Position numbers and translations under genes: made by a program | Shown: positions 19,997-31,695 of the stretch, piece after piece | Position numbering within the stretch: the first letter of the stretch is position 1 | Layout of the letters: each line of letters opens with the position of its first letter | DNA from: Histoplasma ohiense | Taxonomy: Eukaryota > Ascomycota > Eurotiomycetes > Onygenales > Ajellomycetaceae | NCBI GenBank assembly: GCA_017607445.1 | Contig: JAEVHH010000001.1 | Coordinates: 1,364,001-1,428,000, forward strand | Reading direction: 5' to 3' | Length of the DNA: 64,000 bases | Notes under the pieces: generated by a model | Databases searched by the model: none | What the model saw: only the letters and a program-made list of their open reading frames with translations | Told to the model about the DNA's origin: nothing

Positions 19997-22150
19997 TCTG
20001 GACTTAAAGATGCAACAATAATAAACTCATCTATCCAAAATATTCAAGAGTTGTTTATCGATAATTGAAGGCATGAAAGAATGAACGAAAAATCAGAAGA
20101 GAAATCTGCCAACAAACAGACGAATTCCAAACAATAAGGCAAGAACTAGCCAGAAAGCGCGGTTAAGCGCCTTCCCTGGCAGGAGCTGCTACGAGATATA
20201 AAATTAACCCGTAGATGCCACTAGGAGACGGGAAAAGCGCAAATGGTACAAATGTACCACGCGTGTGGGTATCGGCTGCATCAACCTGGCGATATGCTTC
20301 CAGGAACCCGTTTCCATATCTAGGTTCTTCTGGTCATGCTGGCCAAAACAGTTCTCCACGACGAGCACGCGATAGCTGGCGTCACTCGTGCAAGAATATC
20401 GGCAAAGGCCCGAATAAAGTGTCCGGGACAACTCTATAGCATCTCTCGTCATTAACGGCAACTGGTCATCAACTGATGGTCCAGGAAAGACACTAGTAGC
20501 CATGGCCACTGACCACTGACGCAAATCATTATTCCGCTGTTGGAAGTGTCCTGTAGCCCAACTGTAGCATGTACCGTACATGTACTCCGTAGCTACATCG
20601 GGGATGGAGGAAGCGCATGGGACAACTTGAGATTGCTTGAGATTGCAGCGATTTTCAGGGGAAGAATAAAATCACGCGGCTCTGCGGACCCTAAGTTACC
20701 CAGTCACAATCTTAGAATTTTCAGCCATTCCCGTTCGGGAACTTCTCCTCCTCGACAAACCGCACCGAGGAGAGCCATTGATGTTCAAAGAGAGACAAAT
20801 TTTCGGAAATGCCGACTCAAGTACTCCGAATCGGGTCCATCTTTTGCTCTGACGCGACTGCCATTCAAGTGGTTGTTTGACTCGATTATCTTTGCTCAGG
20901 AATGATATGCAACTCGAAACCTTTGCAACAGTACGGTCATCCCAGTCGACTCAGACAGCTTGAAGTCACTTGAGCCAGGACGGGAATATCTCCCCCCTCA
21001 ATGAAGATCTGGCTTCTAAGGAGTTATCATGGGAATAAATTGATGTAACATCAAGCTAGAAAGGTGCAGTTTTCAAGTGCATTCGGAACACCCCAAACCG
21101 CACAAAGCAGATCAGGAAGCTGGGAAGGCAAAACAACATAACAGCTTTTGATAAAAAGCTGTTAAAAATGTAGACAAGATGCTTCGCGTTCCACCATGCA
21201 GGGGGTCAGGAGCATGGTACCACGCGGACAATGTTCGCTCGACCGGAGACTGATGATCATCTTCAAGTCATACATATTCATCACCAATTGGTCGAATCAT
21301 GTGGATATACGCGGTAGAGAGCTAACTATCTGGACTTCAGAGGGATATCCTTTCTATCAATCATCTGCCAAGGAAGCATCCAACTGCCATGAGGCTGAAC
21401 TGAATAAGCAAATGGAAAATTGGGTAGGCAGCCTAAGGTAACGCGCAGTAGTTAACTAGTTGCCTTTGGTGATTTATCTCTAACTAAAGAATTGTCCAGG
21501 TCCAGAATTAAGATTTCCGCTGAAATTCCTAGCAACTTTTTGTTCAAAACCTCCGTCAAGCAAGAGTAAATTCAATATCCGGCAGCGTTAACTGCTATTC
21601 AGCTACTTCGCTTTCTCTGCGAAATTCAAATCTGCTATTACCATCTAGTGCTCCTCCCATACACTTTGAAAATCTTTCCGTGTGATAACCGGAGGGCCTG
21701 TTACATAAAGTTGAGATAAAATACGAAACTACGCTCTATGACCCTCGAATGCACTATTCACGGCTATTCTGCCACTTAGAAACTTACTCTTGCAATATCA
21801 CAACTCGGTTGGAAATGGAAAATATGTCGACTAGGGGTATTAGAAAGTTTGGCGTGGTGTCGTCGATATACTGCATTGACCCAATACACATGGCAAACCG
21901 ACCAGCCCGGTGTCCGAACGCTATATCCGCGAGAGTTGTCGAATAGCTCATCACATCTCTACAAATACATATATCCTAGAAAAGGGTACGCGGAACTTAC
22001 GCAATTATCTATTCTAAACCATACAAACTGGGGTGCGGGAACGGATAGCTTTGGCTGTACACACCTCATATGTGTTAGGTCAAAGTTGTATGAATATGCC
22101 TATGTAGGTAAGAAACGGCAATTTTCAGTAAAACGAGGAAACTGGCTTTA
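19997..22150. other. 2.2-kb region without a supported gene
   Basis: Open frames up to 125 codons exist (20204-20581 -, 20540-20905 +) but have no domain, atypical composition and overlapping antisense frames. I see no tRNA, repeat family or mobile element here. The part next to 19997 is the GH47 promoter. Confidence 0.5.
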
Positions 22151-23205
22151 TTAAGTCCTTGCACCCTCAGTCTCTGGGGCGTTCTTCGCAATAAGTTCCT
22201 CATACTCCTTGACATTATTTACACCCAATGGCATTCCGTTTGTCTGCAAGCCCTGTTCATTCATATAAACCTCACGGACCTCCATAGCCTTCTTCCACGA
22301 CTCGCGAGCCTCCATACGATGTTGCCATGCCTGTACATTGGGATACGGGGCCAGAGGGTCTTCTCCTACAGGGGTTTCGAGTAACATGTTGAGGCGGTTA
22401 TTCCAAGGCAGGAAAGCCAAGTCAGCATAGGTGCACTTGTCACCGACAAGCCACTGCTTGCCGTCGAGGGCAGTGTTTAGGACGCCCAGAACGCGGCGAA
22501 CATGTTCCTGATAACGCTCAATGGCGGAGGGGATTTTCTCATGATGCAGGACGGTGAACCTGCAGGCCGAGAATGAGATGCCATCAGATGAATATTCACG
22601 GTAGAACAGGGGAAAGCGTATGGAAGCATACCATCCGGCCTGTCCATAGTATGGGCCCTGGCCACTGACTTGAAAATGAAGCCACTGATTCAGCAGATGC
22701 CTCTCCTTGAAGGTGTTGTAAGTCAGTTTCTTCTCTTTATCGTATACCTCCTCTAGGTAGTGCACAATAGCACCGGACTCCCAAAGCGTTAAATCGGTAT
22801 TTGGATCCTCGATAGCTATTTGCCCATTCAGCTTCCAGCAAGCAAAGCAGGAACGAAAAAGGGTTTACACCAGCTTACTTACCTGGAACTCGACCGTTAG
22901 GATTAATGTAGATAAAGGGCGGCTTCTTGACATCATCGAACTTGAACGAATTAATAATATAGGGGACCCCTAGCTCATGAAGAATTGTGACGACCTTCGA
23001 ATAAGAAATCGTCAGCCCTGAAATATCATGTTCTCGTTTATTGAGGAGCTGGATACTCTCAGTACCTTCCACGGGTTTGGGCCGGGTGCTTTTCAACAAT
23101 TGATCAATCAGTCTGTGAGCTACTCATAGCAAGATATATACCAGATCAGGGTAACATAAAGGCTGACTCACGAGTCAACCACACTGTAATAGGCTTGATC
23201 GTCAT
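22151..23205 (-). CDS. Ure2-like glutathione S-transferase, five exons including a 23-nt exon
   Basis: Exons: 23205-23172 (34 nt), 23088-23066 (23 nt), 22994-22883, 22815-22632 and 22559-22151, giving 253 residues. The two small exons rebuild the expected N-terminus MTIKPITVWLTPPGPNPWK, which no single open frame contains. Next come VVTILHELGVPY, NPNGRVPAIEDP and WESGAIVHYLEEVYD, the thioredoxin-fold glutathione-binding half. The all-helical C-terminal domain includes GQAGWFTVLHHEK, WLVGDKCTYADLAFLPW and a final helix. The fourth intron (22560-22631, GTATGC...CTGCAG) is 72 nt without an in-frame stop; its removal restores the conserved AGWF junction. Such enzymes conjugate or isomerise electrophiles with glutathione in the cytosol. 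It lies 2.2 kb from GH47, so membership of the RiPP locus is only possible. Confidence 0.9.
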
Positions 23206-23654
23206 TACCGTTTTCAGGGGGGCCCGTCAGTCAAGTAGCCTTCCAAGAATGCCCAATTTGAGGACTTCAGTTGGTTTGATGTACAGTACGATGAAATCCG
23301 CCAGGTAAACTATATTCGTCCTCGACAGACAAAAATTTCAAAAGAGGGGTTGGACATGTCCCTCTTGAATAACTAGATCTACTGCATACGCAGTGCTGAA
23401 TGCATCATCTTTAACGCGAAAAGTCTAGGACAATCTTAGGGTTGGTCACATGGGTAGTCATAGGGGTAGCCAAATCTAAAATGGAAATAATCCCCGCTGG
23501 CGTTTCAGTCGTGTTGATAGGGTTAAAATAAGGATATGAGCCAAGGTTCGCCAGCCCTAAGCGCGGTCGTGCTTTTTTTCGGGTCGGGTCGGGGTTCCAG
23601 GGGTGACATGCCCGTAATAAGGGCTTTTTCGCGGGTCGGGTTCACAACCCTAGA

Positions 23655-23870
23655 ACAGTGATGATAACAGTAAATATGAATATGAATGAATTATTATTAT
23701 TCAATAGTTAATTAGAGAATAAAAGATGAATAGAGAAGTGTCTAGATAAAGAAGTTGAGAGTTACTTTGTCTCACTAACTTGACTTTGAATAATATCTTT
23801 CATCACCAATACAATATAATGTCAACTTTTTGAACATTGATGAGGATATTGTCCCACACTCAATGATAAT
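23655..23870. mobile_element. AT-rich island, possible decayed LTR fragment
   Basis: About 215 bp with almost no CpG and many TpA/TpG/CpA steps sit abruptly in otherwise balanced sequence. On the minus strand, motifs such as ACTTGACTTTGAATAAT (read in reverse) and a start resembling TGTGGGACAATATCC recall retroelement LTR boundaries. No partner copy occurs in this window, so the call rests on composition only. Confidence 0.3.
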
Positions 23871-24424
23871 GATGGAAGGATCCCTCTTTTAATCCAGACT
23901 TGTTTCGTCTGTACCAACGAACATTGCTCGAGATATCCAATGTGGGCCCATCGCTGCAGGTTTAGCTGCCACTTTTTCAAGCCGCATCAAGGGGCCGCCA
24001 TAAACTGTGAAGTAGTCCATGAAATTTTTTATCCTTTTCAATCAAGAAACCTCAAACTTACAAAGCTTGCGGGGAATCTAAAAATAAAAGCTTAGTTGCG
24101 CTGAGGCAATCGGAGACGGGACATTAGTATTGATTGATCAGCAAATTTTTATTGACCATTGAGCCAATTCAAGTTCTTTCTGGCCTAAGGAGTATCAGGG
24201 TCATAATAGTCAACTGCTCAACTTTTACTCCTTTGAGTGGCAGTAACAAGTATCAAGAGGAACCAGTTTTCAAAAAACACTGTGTTACGCAGCCAGTACT
24301 ATGTTGTTTTAATTGAGGTGTTAGTCAAAGTTCATATTCCTTTGTTGGAGGTTATTTGCTCTCAACTCTCCGAAAACCGGCGGACCGAACTTGCAGTCCC
24401 TCCAACAAAAAAATATTTATTTGC

Positions 24425-24456
24425 GTGACTACATCCCACCTCCAAACCCCGACTCA
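24425..24456. promoter_or_regulatory. Possible Gcn4/CpcA-type sites upstream of HIS4
   Basis: CGACTCA at 24450-24456 reads TGAGTCG on the minus strand, one mismatch from the TGASTCA site of the general amino-acid control activator. TGACTAC at 24425 is a weaker match. Fungal histidine genes are classic targets of this system, but matches this short are common by chance. Confidence 0.3.
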
Positions 24457-24556
24457 CTGCAACAGCCTCTCTGTCAAGCGCTAGTCTCTTCCTTCGCAAC
24501 TTAGTCCATAGTGTGCCTCAGGTGAGGCAGACAGACAGGAAAAATTAATAAACGTC

Positions 24557-27388
24557 ATGGGGATCCCGTTCCTCATCTCCCTCGATCCCCACACTCTCTC
24601 ACTCCCCGCTTCTGCCGCAGGCCTCTCTCTAACACAGATCTCCTATTTCGGCCGGGTCTTCCTGAAATCGTGCAATACGGAACAAGCCATCGACTTTATT
24701 AGGCGATCTTCCTCGCTCCTGGATGTCTACATTGACACATCGGCTATCGAAAACGTAGGAGATGTCGTTGAGATCCTGGACTCAGGCGCATCCAAGGCCT
24801 TGGTTACACCAGCCCAATTGACCACCTTGTCAAGGGAGCAGACAGTTCCCTCATCGAGATTAATTATTTCTCTCTCCTGTGTGACGGAGGCTACAGAGTT
24901 ACAAAATTGGATTGCGGAGAACGATGAGCGGAAGGAAATCAGTGTTCACTGTGTAGATTCTCTAGATGTCGGTGCCATTGTATCGGACCTGGGAGACAAA
25001 GGCATTGTTAAGGAGGTTTACCGCTCGTATGATGGTGTATCGGCCGCTATGCAGGCGACTTTGGCGTCGAGCGAGGCGGAAAATGTTGTCACTATTGTTC
25101 CTTCGGTCGCCCTATCCCTTGACAAAGATGACGTTTCCTCTGCGGCAAGGCTATTGGTTGCACGAGCTACCCCAGACGCTTCCACAGGCCTTTACGCTAC
25201 GGTAGTGACGGACGAGAGAGGGATTGCGTTGGGCCAGGTTTATAGCAGCGAAAGAAGTGTTTCTGAGGCGTTGAAAACGGGCACCGGTGTTTACCAGAGC
25301 CGGAAACGGGGCCTCTGGTACAAAGGCCAATCGAGCGGGGATACGCAGGAATTAGTCAGAATTGATTTCGACTGTGATAGCGACTGCTTGCTTTTCATTG
25401 TAAAACAGAAAGGGAAAGGTATTTTGGTCATTCTAATTTTCTTTTGGTACTACTTTGTCTTACTGACACCCTTTCTTATCCAGGATTCTGTCATTTGGGA
25501 ACTGCCACTTGCTTCGGCCAGTACAGGGGGCTGTCACGCCTTCAGAAGACCCTACAAGCTCGCAAGAAGGATGCGCCTCCCGGATCTTACACTGCTAGAC
25601 TTTTCAAGGATCCGAAGCTCGTCCAGGCAAAGATTATGGAGGAGGCTGAGGAGCTATGCAATGCTACTTCACCGGAGGATGTAGCATTTGAAGCAGCTGA
25701 TCTACTGTATTTTGCATTGACCAAGTGCGTCGCTGCCGGTGTAACTCTAGAAGATGTCGAGAGGAATATTGATCTCAAAACCTTAAAGGTGAAACGGCGA
25801 CAAGGGGATGCCAAACAGGGCTGGGCCGAAAAGGTTGGCCTTGCATCGGCAAAGGAGGAACAAAAGCGACCCGTTGAACCTGCTACAGGGGCTGATCAGG
25901 AAATCCAAGATCACGCTAACAGGATTAAAATGCGGCGCATTGTGACTGCAACTGCCTCCCGGGATATCATAAAGGAAGCATTGCAACGCCCATCGCAAAA
26001 ATCAAATGATACGATCGTGGCTCTTGTTAAACCTATAATTGAGGACATTCAGAAGAACGGGGACGCAGCCGTCTTGAAATATACGCACAAATTTGAAAAG
26101 GCTACCTCTCTCACCACTCCCGTCATCAAGGCGCCGTTCCCAAACGAGCTGATGCAGATTACTCCCGAGACTACCAAGGCCATCGATGTGAGCTTCGAGA
26201 ACATCCGCAAGTTCCACGCTGCGCAAATGGATGACAAGCCACTAAATGTCGAGACAATGCCCGGTGTAATTTGTTCGCGATTCTCTCGCCCCATCGAGAG
26301 AGTTGGCCTCTATGTTCCAGGTGGGACTGCGGTTCTCCCATCAACAGCAATGATGCTTGGCGTTCCCGCCATGGTAGCGGGATGCAAGAAGATAGTCCTC
26401 GCCTCCCCTCCACGATCTGACGGCAGCATATCGCCGGAGATCGTATACATCGCGCACAAAGTAGGGGCAGAGAGCATTGTGCTCGCAGGTGGCGCGCAGG
26501 CCATTGCGGCCATGGCATACGGCACCGAGAGCATCAGCAAGGTCGACAAAATACTCGGTCCTGGGAACCAATTCGTAACCGCGGCAAAGATGTTGGTTTC
26601 AAATGATACTTCAGCCGGCGTCAGCATTGACATGCCAGCAGGGCCCAGTGAAGTCCTTGTCGTCGCTGATAAGGACGCTAATCCGGCCTTTGTCGCTTCC
26701 GACCTACTCAGCCAGGCAGAGCACGGTGTCGACTCTCAAGTTGTCTTAATTGCTGTTGATCTCAATGATAAACATCTGAAAGCCATCGAGGACGAGTTGC
26801 ACGCGCAGGCCATGGCTCTCCCACGTTTAGATATCGTACGTGGTGCGATTGATCACTCTGTCACCTTTGTCGTCAAGGATATAGATGAAGCTATTGCGTT
26901 GAGCAATCGCTATGCGCCTGAACATCTTATCTTGCAACTAAAAAATGCAGCGGAGGTCCTTCCCCTCGTCCAAAATGCCGGAAGTGTTTTCATTGGCGAG
27001 TGGACACCGGAAAGCGTTGGCGATTATTCGGCGGGCGTCAACCACTCTCTTCGTAAGTTATTGTTATTTATAATTATTCGCGTTTATCACCACGACACAC
27101 ATCGCCTCCCATTATCTTTCCACACACTTCTCCCTCGTTACCAAACCTCAAACTAACTATCTATTTTTCTTTCCCTTTTCTGCGTGTCTAGCAACCTACG
27201 GCTATGCCAAACAGTATTCTGGTGTCAACCTCGCCTCGTTTGTCAAACACATTACCAGCTCCAACCTCACTGCTGACGGACTACGCAATGTGGGCGAGGC
27301 GGTTATGCAGCTGGCATCAGTGGAGGGGTTGGATGCCCATCGCCGCGCTGTCAGCATTCGCATTGACCACATGAATCGTACGAAATGA
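24557..27388 (+). CDS. HIS4: Histidine biosynthesis trifunctional protein (PRA-CH / PRA-PH / histidinol dehydrogenase)
   Basis: Exons 24557-25418, 25484-27052 and 27192-27388 sum to 876 codons (875 residues), the usual fungal His4 length. Residues 1-205 are the variable N-terminal region. Next is the phosphoribosyl-AMP cyclohydrolase with WYKGQSSG and the Asp-rich metal site DFDCDSDC; the first intron falls just before GFCHLGTATCFG (about residue 288). The phosphoribosyl-ATP pyrophosphohydrolase follows (RLQKTLQARKKD, EEAEELCNA, FEAADLLYF). From about residue 430 comes the zinc-dependent histidinol dehydrogenase: VGLYVPGGTAVLPSTAMMLG, LAGGAQAIAAMAYGTESI, DKILGPGNQFVTAAKML, MPAGPSEVLVVAD, LLSQAEHG and GDYSAGVNHSLPTYGYA, the last formed across intron 2. 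It catalyses steps 2, 3, 9 and 10 of histidine synthesis in the cytosol. It appears intact. Confidence 0.98.
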
Positions 27389-28356
27389 GGAACGCAAACA
27401 CTTAACTCAGTGTCCGTGTATACGTTATATGTCTCTGTGCGCCATTTCTTTCCGGGATGTATTCTCCCCCTTTCCCTTTCTCTTCTTTTCCTTCCATGTT
27501 TTACATTTACATTTTCTTTCTCATTTTCTCTCGGGTCGGGGCTAGACTGATGCGCAAGACGAAATGATATTACAATGAGGGCAAGCAAAGTAACAATGGG
27601 AATTAGTAACGGACAAGAAAGTGAGCTGATGATGACGAATTGATTTTTTTCTTTTTTCTTTTGTTTTTTTTTTTTCAGGGGGAAAAATAGAGGGAAATGG
27701 AGGAGATGGTATTAAGTGAATGCCAGTGAACCAGGTAAACTACGAAGTCAATAGATCATTGCAACGCTGATTTCTACATTGCCAACAGATGTTATTATCA
27801 TTGGGCCATATCTTGTGATATCAAAATCTCAGGCCTGCAGTTTGCTAGTTGTTAAGGCTCTGAAAATCCATGGGGATCTCTAGCTTGCCGGACATGGGAT
27901 GGACCTGCAAACTTAGCAAGCGCAAATTTACTTGTTGATAATCTTGGGGATAATACGCGCAAGTGGTAGAGATTATATAGAGAGCATTCTCATGCTGAAG
28001 TATGTACTGCTCCACAGATACATGCTTGGCGACTGTGAGGCCAATGATCATGAGGCTGTTGAATGACGTCAGCTCAAAATGCCGAGGTACTGTACAGTAC
28101 AACCATAACTCCCCTCTCAATCTAAGGAACAACCAACTGAAGTTCTAAATTCATCCATCTGCACCCTTGAAATTCTTCCGTATTATTTCCTCCCAATCGA
28201 ATGATTTACCAGGTCTCGATCAGGCGGCATTGGCGGGTCGCGGGCTAGGGAAATCAATTTGGCCAGCAAATCCTTAACCGTGGGTATATATCACTATCAA
28301 TTCAATCTGCTCACTCTTCAAAGGAGACCCAAAAAATTCAAGTATAATAACAGGAA
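27389..28356. other. Intergenic region between HIS4 and the SDR gene
   Basis: HIS4 3' UTR, C/T-rich, then a T-rich tract (about 27645-27679). The 95-codon frame on the minus strand (27845-28132) lacks recognisable features. The final 100 bases, with a TATATATCAC element at 28285, are the likely SDR promoter. Confidence 0.5.
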
Positions 28357-29339
28357 ATGAAACTCCAAGACCGCACATTCATCATATCAGGCGGGTGCGT
28401 GAAAAACCAGCTCCACCGCAATTCGTACTCCTACCTGCTCAAACAAGTCCATATCTCTGAATAAAAAGGGGGACAGTAAAAGATATCTGAGTCTAACATT
28501 GTGAACCTTACAGGTCCTCCGGCCTCGGTCTGGCAACCGCTGCGACTCTCCTCAGCCAAGGTTCCAACGTCTCGCTCCTGGACCTCAACCCACCCCCCTC
28601 CGGCATCTCCCCTCTACTCACAAACCCATCCCGCACACTCTACACACGCACAGATGTCACCAGCACCGCAAGCCTCCAACATGCCATTGATTCCACCGTC
28701 TCCTGGATCTCCAGTTATGCCAACGCTCCCTTGGGAGGCGTCATATGCTGCGCGGGCATCGGTTATGGCGAGCGCGCGCTGCCTCGACAAGATCCCAGCA
28801 GTGGAAAAGTAAAGACAATGTCCATCGAAGGCTTCGATCGGGTTATTGCCATCAACCTGCGTGGCACGGTGGATCTGATAAGACTAGCGCTGCCACATCT
28901 GGCAGCTGTAGAGGGTGAGGGCGACGATGGGGAGCGGGGTGTCATTGTAGTTGTGTCCAGCGTAGCCGCATATGAGGGGCAGATTGGGCAGTTGGCATAT
29001 TCGGCGAGTAAGGGGGCAGTTGCTGGGATCGTGCTGCCGTTGGCAAGGGAGGTGGGGAGGACGGCGGGGATCAGGGTTGTTGGTGTTGCGCCGGGTGTGT
29101 TCCAGACGGGAATGACGGTCAGGCCGAGGAATAGTCCGCCTGACGAATCTGGTGGTGAGAAGAAGGGACTGGGGGTTGCAGAGAGGAGCGGAGCAAATAG
29201 CGGAATGGTTGAGTATCCTATGCGGATGGGGAGGCCGGAGGAGTTTGCAGAGTTTGTGTTGGGGTGCATCAGGAATGGGATGGTAAATGGGAGTGTATAT
29301 AGGCTGGATGGAGCTGTTAGGATGCCCAGTAGGCTGTGA
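28357..29339 (+). CDS. Short-chain dehydrogenase/reductase, type-II 3-hydroxyacyl-CoA dehydrogenase-like
   Basis: Exon 1 is 28357-28394 and exon 2 is 28514-29339, giving 287 residues. The 119-nt intron splits the nucleotide-binding motif: joined exons give FIISGGSSGLGLATA, the SDR GxxxGxG motif near the N-terminus, followed by LLDLN for NAD(H) selection. Later motifs are CCAGIGYGER (NNAG equivalent), INLRGTV, VVVSSVAAYEGQ with the catalytic Ser, YSASKGA with the catalytic Tyr and Lys, and VAPGVFQTGM after the active site. Overall it resembles HSD17B10-type enzymes, which oxidise short-chain 3-hydroxyacyl-CoAs or steroids, often in mitochondria. The substrate here cannot be determined, and no clear targeting peptide is visible because the Rossmann fold begins at once. 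Confidence 0.92.
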
Positions 29340-29585
29340 GTAGGGTGGAGGAAGCCAGGGTAATTTGATATCTGTAACTATAGTTGAAGGCTAGTTGCCC
29401 GTTTATCTTTCTCGCCGTACGATTCGGTTGTCTGTCATTTCATGGTATCCGCTATTAATATATTTGCACCTCCCGTAACCCAATACGTATCTTTTATCTC
29501 CCATCCAAAGACATTATCACGCTCAGTTGGACACGCAAAAGGGAAATAAAATCGTAAAACAAAAAAAGAGTCCAAAAGCCACACC

Positions 29586-30541
29586 TCATTTTTTTCGTTC
29601 CCTAATCTTCCATTTAATCCCGTATTTATTAACCCCGCCCACCGAATTTTCCATTTTCGCCCGTTGCCGATCCAGCTCCTGCGCTGCTGCAACAAGCTCT
29701 TTATGCTGTAACCGTAGCGCCTCAACCTTCTTCCTTCGTGCCTCCGCGGCTCTCTTCTTCAATCTCCTCGCCGCCAACATCTCCTTTCTAGCCCACTCCT
29801 CAGCTTCAATCTGCTTCTTCGATCTCTGGACCCTTTTCTGTTTTTCCCTAAACGAAGTCTCCCCCTCTTCCAACCCCTCTTCCCCCTCCTCCTCATTCCT
29901 GTCTTCCACCATCTTCTCCGCTTTCTCAATTTGTAACCGTCTCTGCTCCTCCAGTGAATTTGCAAATATAATCTTCCTTCCACTGCCATCCTGAAGTACC
30001 CCACTCATGCCATCCTGCAATCTGACCTCCTGTTCCGCCCCTTCAAGCTGCCTTCTCACTTTTTCCCCAACAACACGCAGATATCCTGCATCCTGCGTCT
30101 TGAGCAGCTTAATCGCCTCATGGCTGAGCTTTGAAGCGGATTCCGAACCTCGTGCACCATGGAGACCTTGTCTATTAGATTTTTCGGACATCATACCAAA
30201 AGCGAACTCGTCCGGGTTACGGTCCCGCGCCTTCTCGCGGAGCCGTTGAAGCTTGGCCTTCTTGACATTGTAATCACGGGCGCGGAGAGTATAGTCCTAT
30301 ATTGGTGAAGGCATCTCATTAGTTGCTTTAGCTATTAGGCAATAAGCAAGAAGGGGTAAATAAAGATTTATTTCCCTCTAATTTGCCGTATGGAGTGATA
30401 TTTTCACAAAGCTACACACTGCTAAGTGAAAAATCAAATTCGTACCTTGTGTTTCTCGAGAATACCCCATTTCTCGCGACTACTTGGCTGAGCCCGCTCA
30501 CGGTGCGGCCGCCGTTGAACGGCATTCCGCATGGAAGACAT
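29586..30541 (-). CDS. UTP11: UTP11, U3 snoRNP / small-subunit processome protein
   Basis: Exon 1 is 30541-30446 (32 codons) and exon 2 is 30296-29586, giving 268 residues. Exon 1 begins MSSMRNAVQRRPHRERAQPS and ends EKWGILEKHK. After the intron come DYTLRARDYNVKKAKLQRLR, EKARDRNPDEFAFGMM, the conserved Utp11 N-terminal block, and then a long charged helical C-terminus rich in Arg, Lys and Glu. Utp11 joins the nucleolar 90S pre-ribosome with U3 snoRNA and is needed for 18S rRNA processing. The length matches the family. The first Met of exon 1 is used because the conserved N-terminus starts there. The gene is divergent from CMC1 with 450 bp between starts. Confidence 0.95.
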
Positions 30542-30991
30542 GCTTGTTGTGGTGATGTAAATATATTGTGCGTGCGCTGAGAACGGAAGTTGTTATGCTC
30601 CAAAGATTGGTGAACTAAATGGGCAAAAATGCTACTACTGAAGCACGAGTAATACGTTCGTCATATAGAGATGTCGAGATAAAGTGGCGATGTGCGAATA
30701 TGCTCCTTAGAAATAAATAATTGTCGAAAGAGTGGTATATTCGAGATGTTGGTTTGAGAATGGTTGATTATTTTTTTCTGAGCTTTCCCATTTTTAGTCT
30801 TGGAACAGAACAAAGCTTCGACGTTTTCAGGCTCGCAAATTCCCAACACCATACATGCGGAAAAAAGCCCATAAAGCCGTCCAGCTGTCAATTGCTATAT
30901 TTCTAAGCGAGAACCAAATGCATTGACTACATCCAGATTCTCGAAGTATCCGCTCATTAGCCCTCCCCAACCCTGTTCCCAATCTCCTATA
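30542..30991. promoter_or_regulatory. Bidirectional promoter region of UTP11 and CMC1
   Basis: 450 bp lie between two divergent start codons. It contains no credible gene. A 61-codon frame on + (30721-30906) overlaps a 76-codon frame on -, and neither has family features. Confidence 0.55.
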
Positions 30992-31695
30992 ATGGCGGCA
31001 AGTTCCCCCGACACCAGAACAACTCCGCCAGCCCCCGCCTCTACAGCATCGCCTGCAAATATCAACCTGCGGAACCCTCTACCGTTATCTGCGGCACAAG
31101 AAGCACAAGTGAGAGATTTATATTACAAACGGGTAAGAGGGCATTGCGCAGCGGAAATCAAAGGTGAGTGTTTTGCTACATGCAACGTCCTAGAATCGAA
31201 TCAGAGATGTTAAATCATGAAATTGCTGCTGCGTGCAATTACAAAGTGAGATATATCAGATAGATATATGTATCCGTTCATCTTTACTATATCCTCTCAC
31301 TTGGATACACAATTTTCTAACCCAACCCCCCTCCCCCACTTTGTTCACCCTCCTTAAACCATATACAATCTAGCATCCGTGCTAACCAAGCCCCTACACT
31401 CCCAGAATTCGCTGCCTGCGCTATAAACCGGACCGTAACTGCAACGTGGGTGTGTCGTAAGCAACGCCTGGCCATGAATGCCTGCATGGTTGAGCACGCG
31501 AAGCCCGAAGAGGAAGATCGCGCGCGTGAAGAGTGGTTCACCAGCCGTGAAGAGCGGAGGAGGAATCGGGAGCTAGAGGAAAAAATGACGGAGGAGAGGC
31601 GGCGAGAGGTTATACAAATGATGAGGGATGATGAAGAGAGGCGGCGGAGAGAGGAGGCGGAGAGCGCCAAGGGGAAGAAAGGGTGGTTTGGGTAG
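30992..31695 (+). CDS. CMC1: CMC1-type twin CX9C mitochondrial protein (COX assembly)
   Basis: Exon 1 is 30992-31163 and exon 2 is 31406-31695 (242-nt intron, GTGAGT...CCCAG), giving 153 residues. The junction yields C-AAEIKEFAA-C followed by C-RKQRLAMNA-C, two CX9C motifs that form a disulphide-bonded helical hairpin imported into the intermembrane space by the Mia40 relay. Upstream is a Pro/Ala/Ser-rich N-terminus. Downstream is a long charged helix (EERRRNRELEEKMTEERRRE) ending KGWFG. The CRKQR core and spacing are those of Cmc1, which handles copper delivery and Cox1 stability in cytochrome c oxidase biogenesis. The first CX9C is split by the intron, so no single open frame shows it. Confidence 0.93.

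Larger units (their letters stand above)
23206..24556. other. Intergenic region between the GST and HIS4 genes
   Basis: No gene seen. It holds a G/C-rich stretch with GGGTCGGGTCGGGG-type repeats (about 23579-23640), the AT-rich island listed separately, and the HIS4 promoter. Short open frames at 24134-24428 lack any support. Confidence 0.5.

Noticed and set aside
20204..20905. 125-codon (-) and 121-codon (+) open frames in the GH47 upstream region
   Set aside because: No domain, no splice logic, and the two strands overlap with similar frame lengths; likely chance.
27845..28132. 95-codon minus-strand frame between HIS4 and the SDR gene
   Set aside because: No family features, poor start context, and no flanking splice sites that extend it.
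28763..29269. 168-codon minus-strand frame within the SDR gene
   Set aside because: Antisense shadow of a GC-rich conserved coding exon with clear SDR motifs on the + strand.
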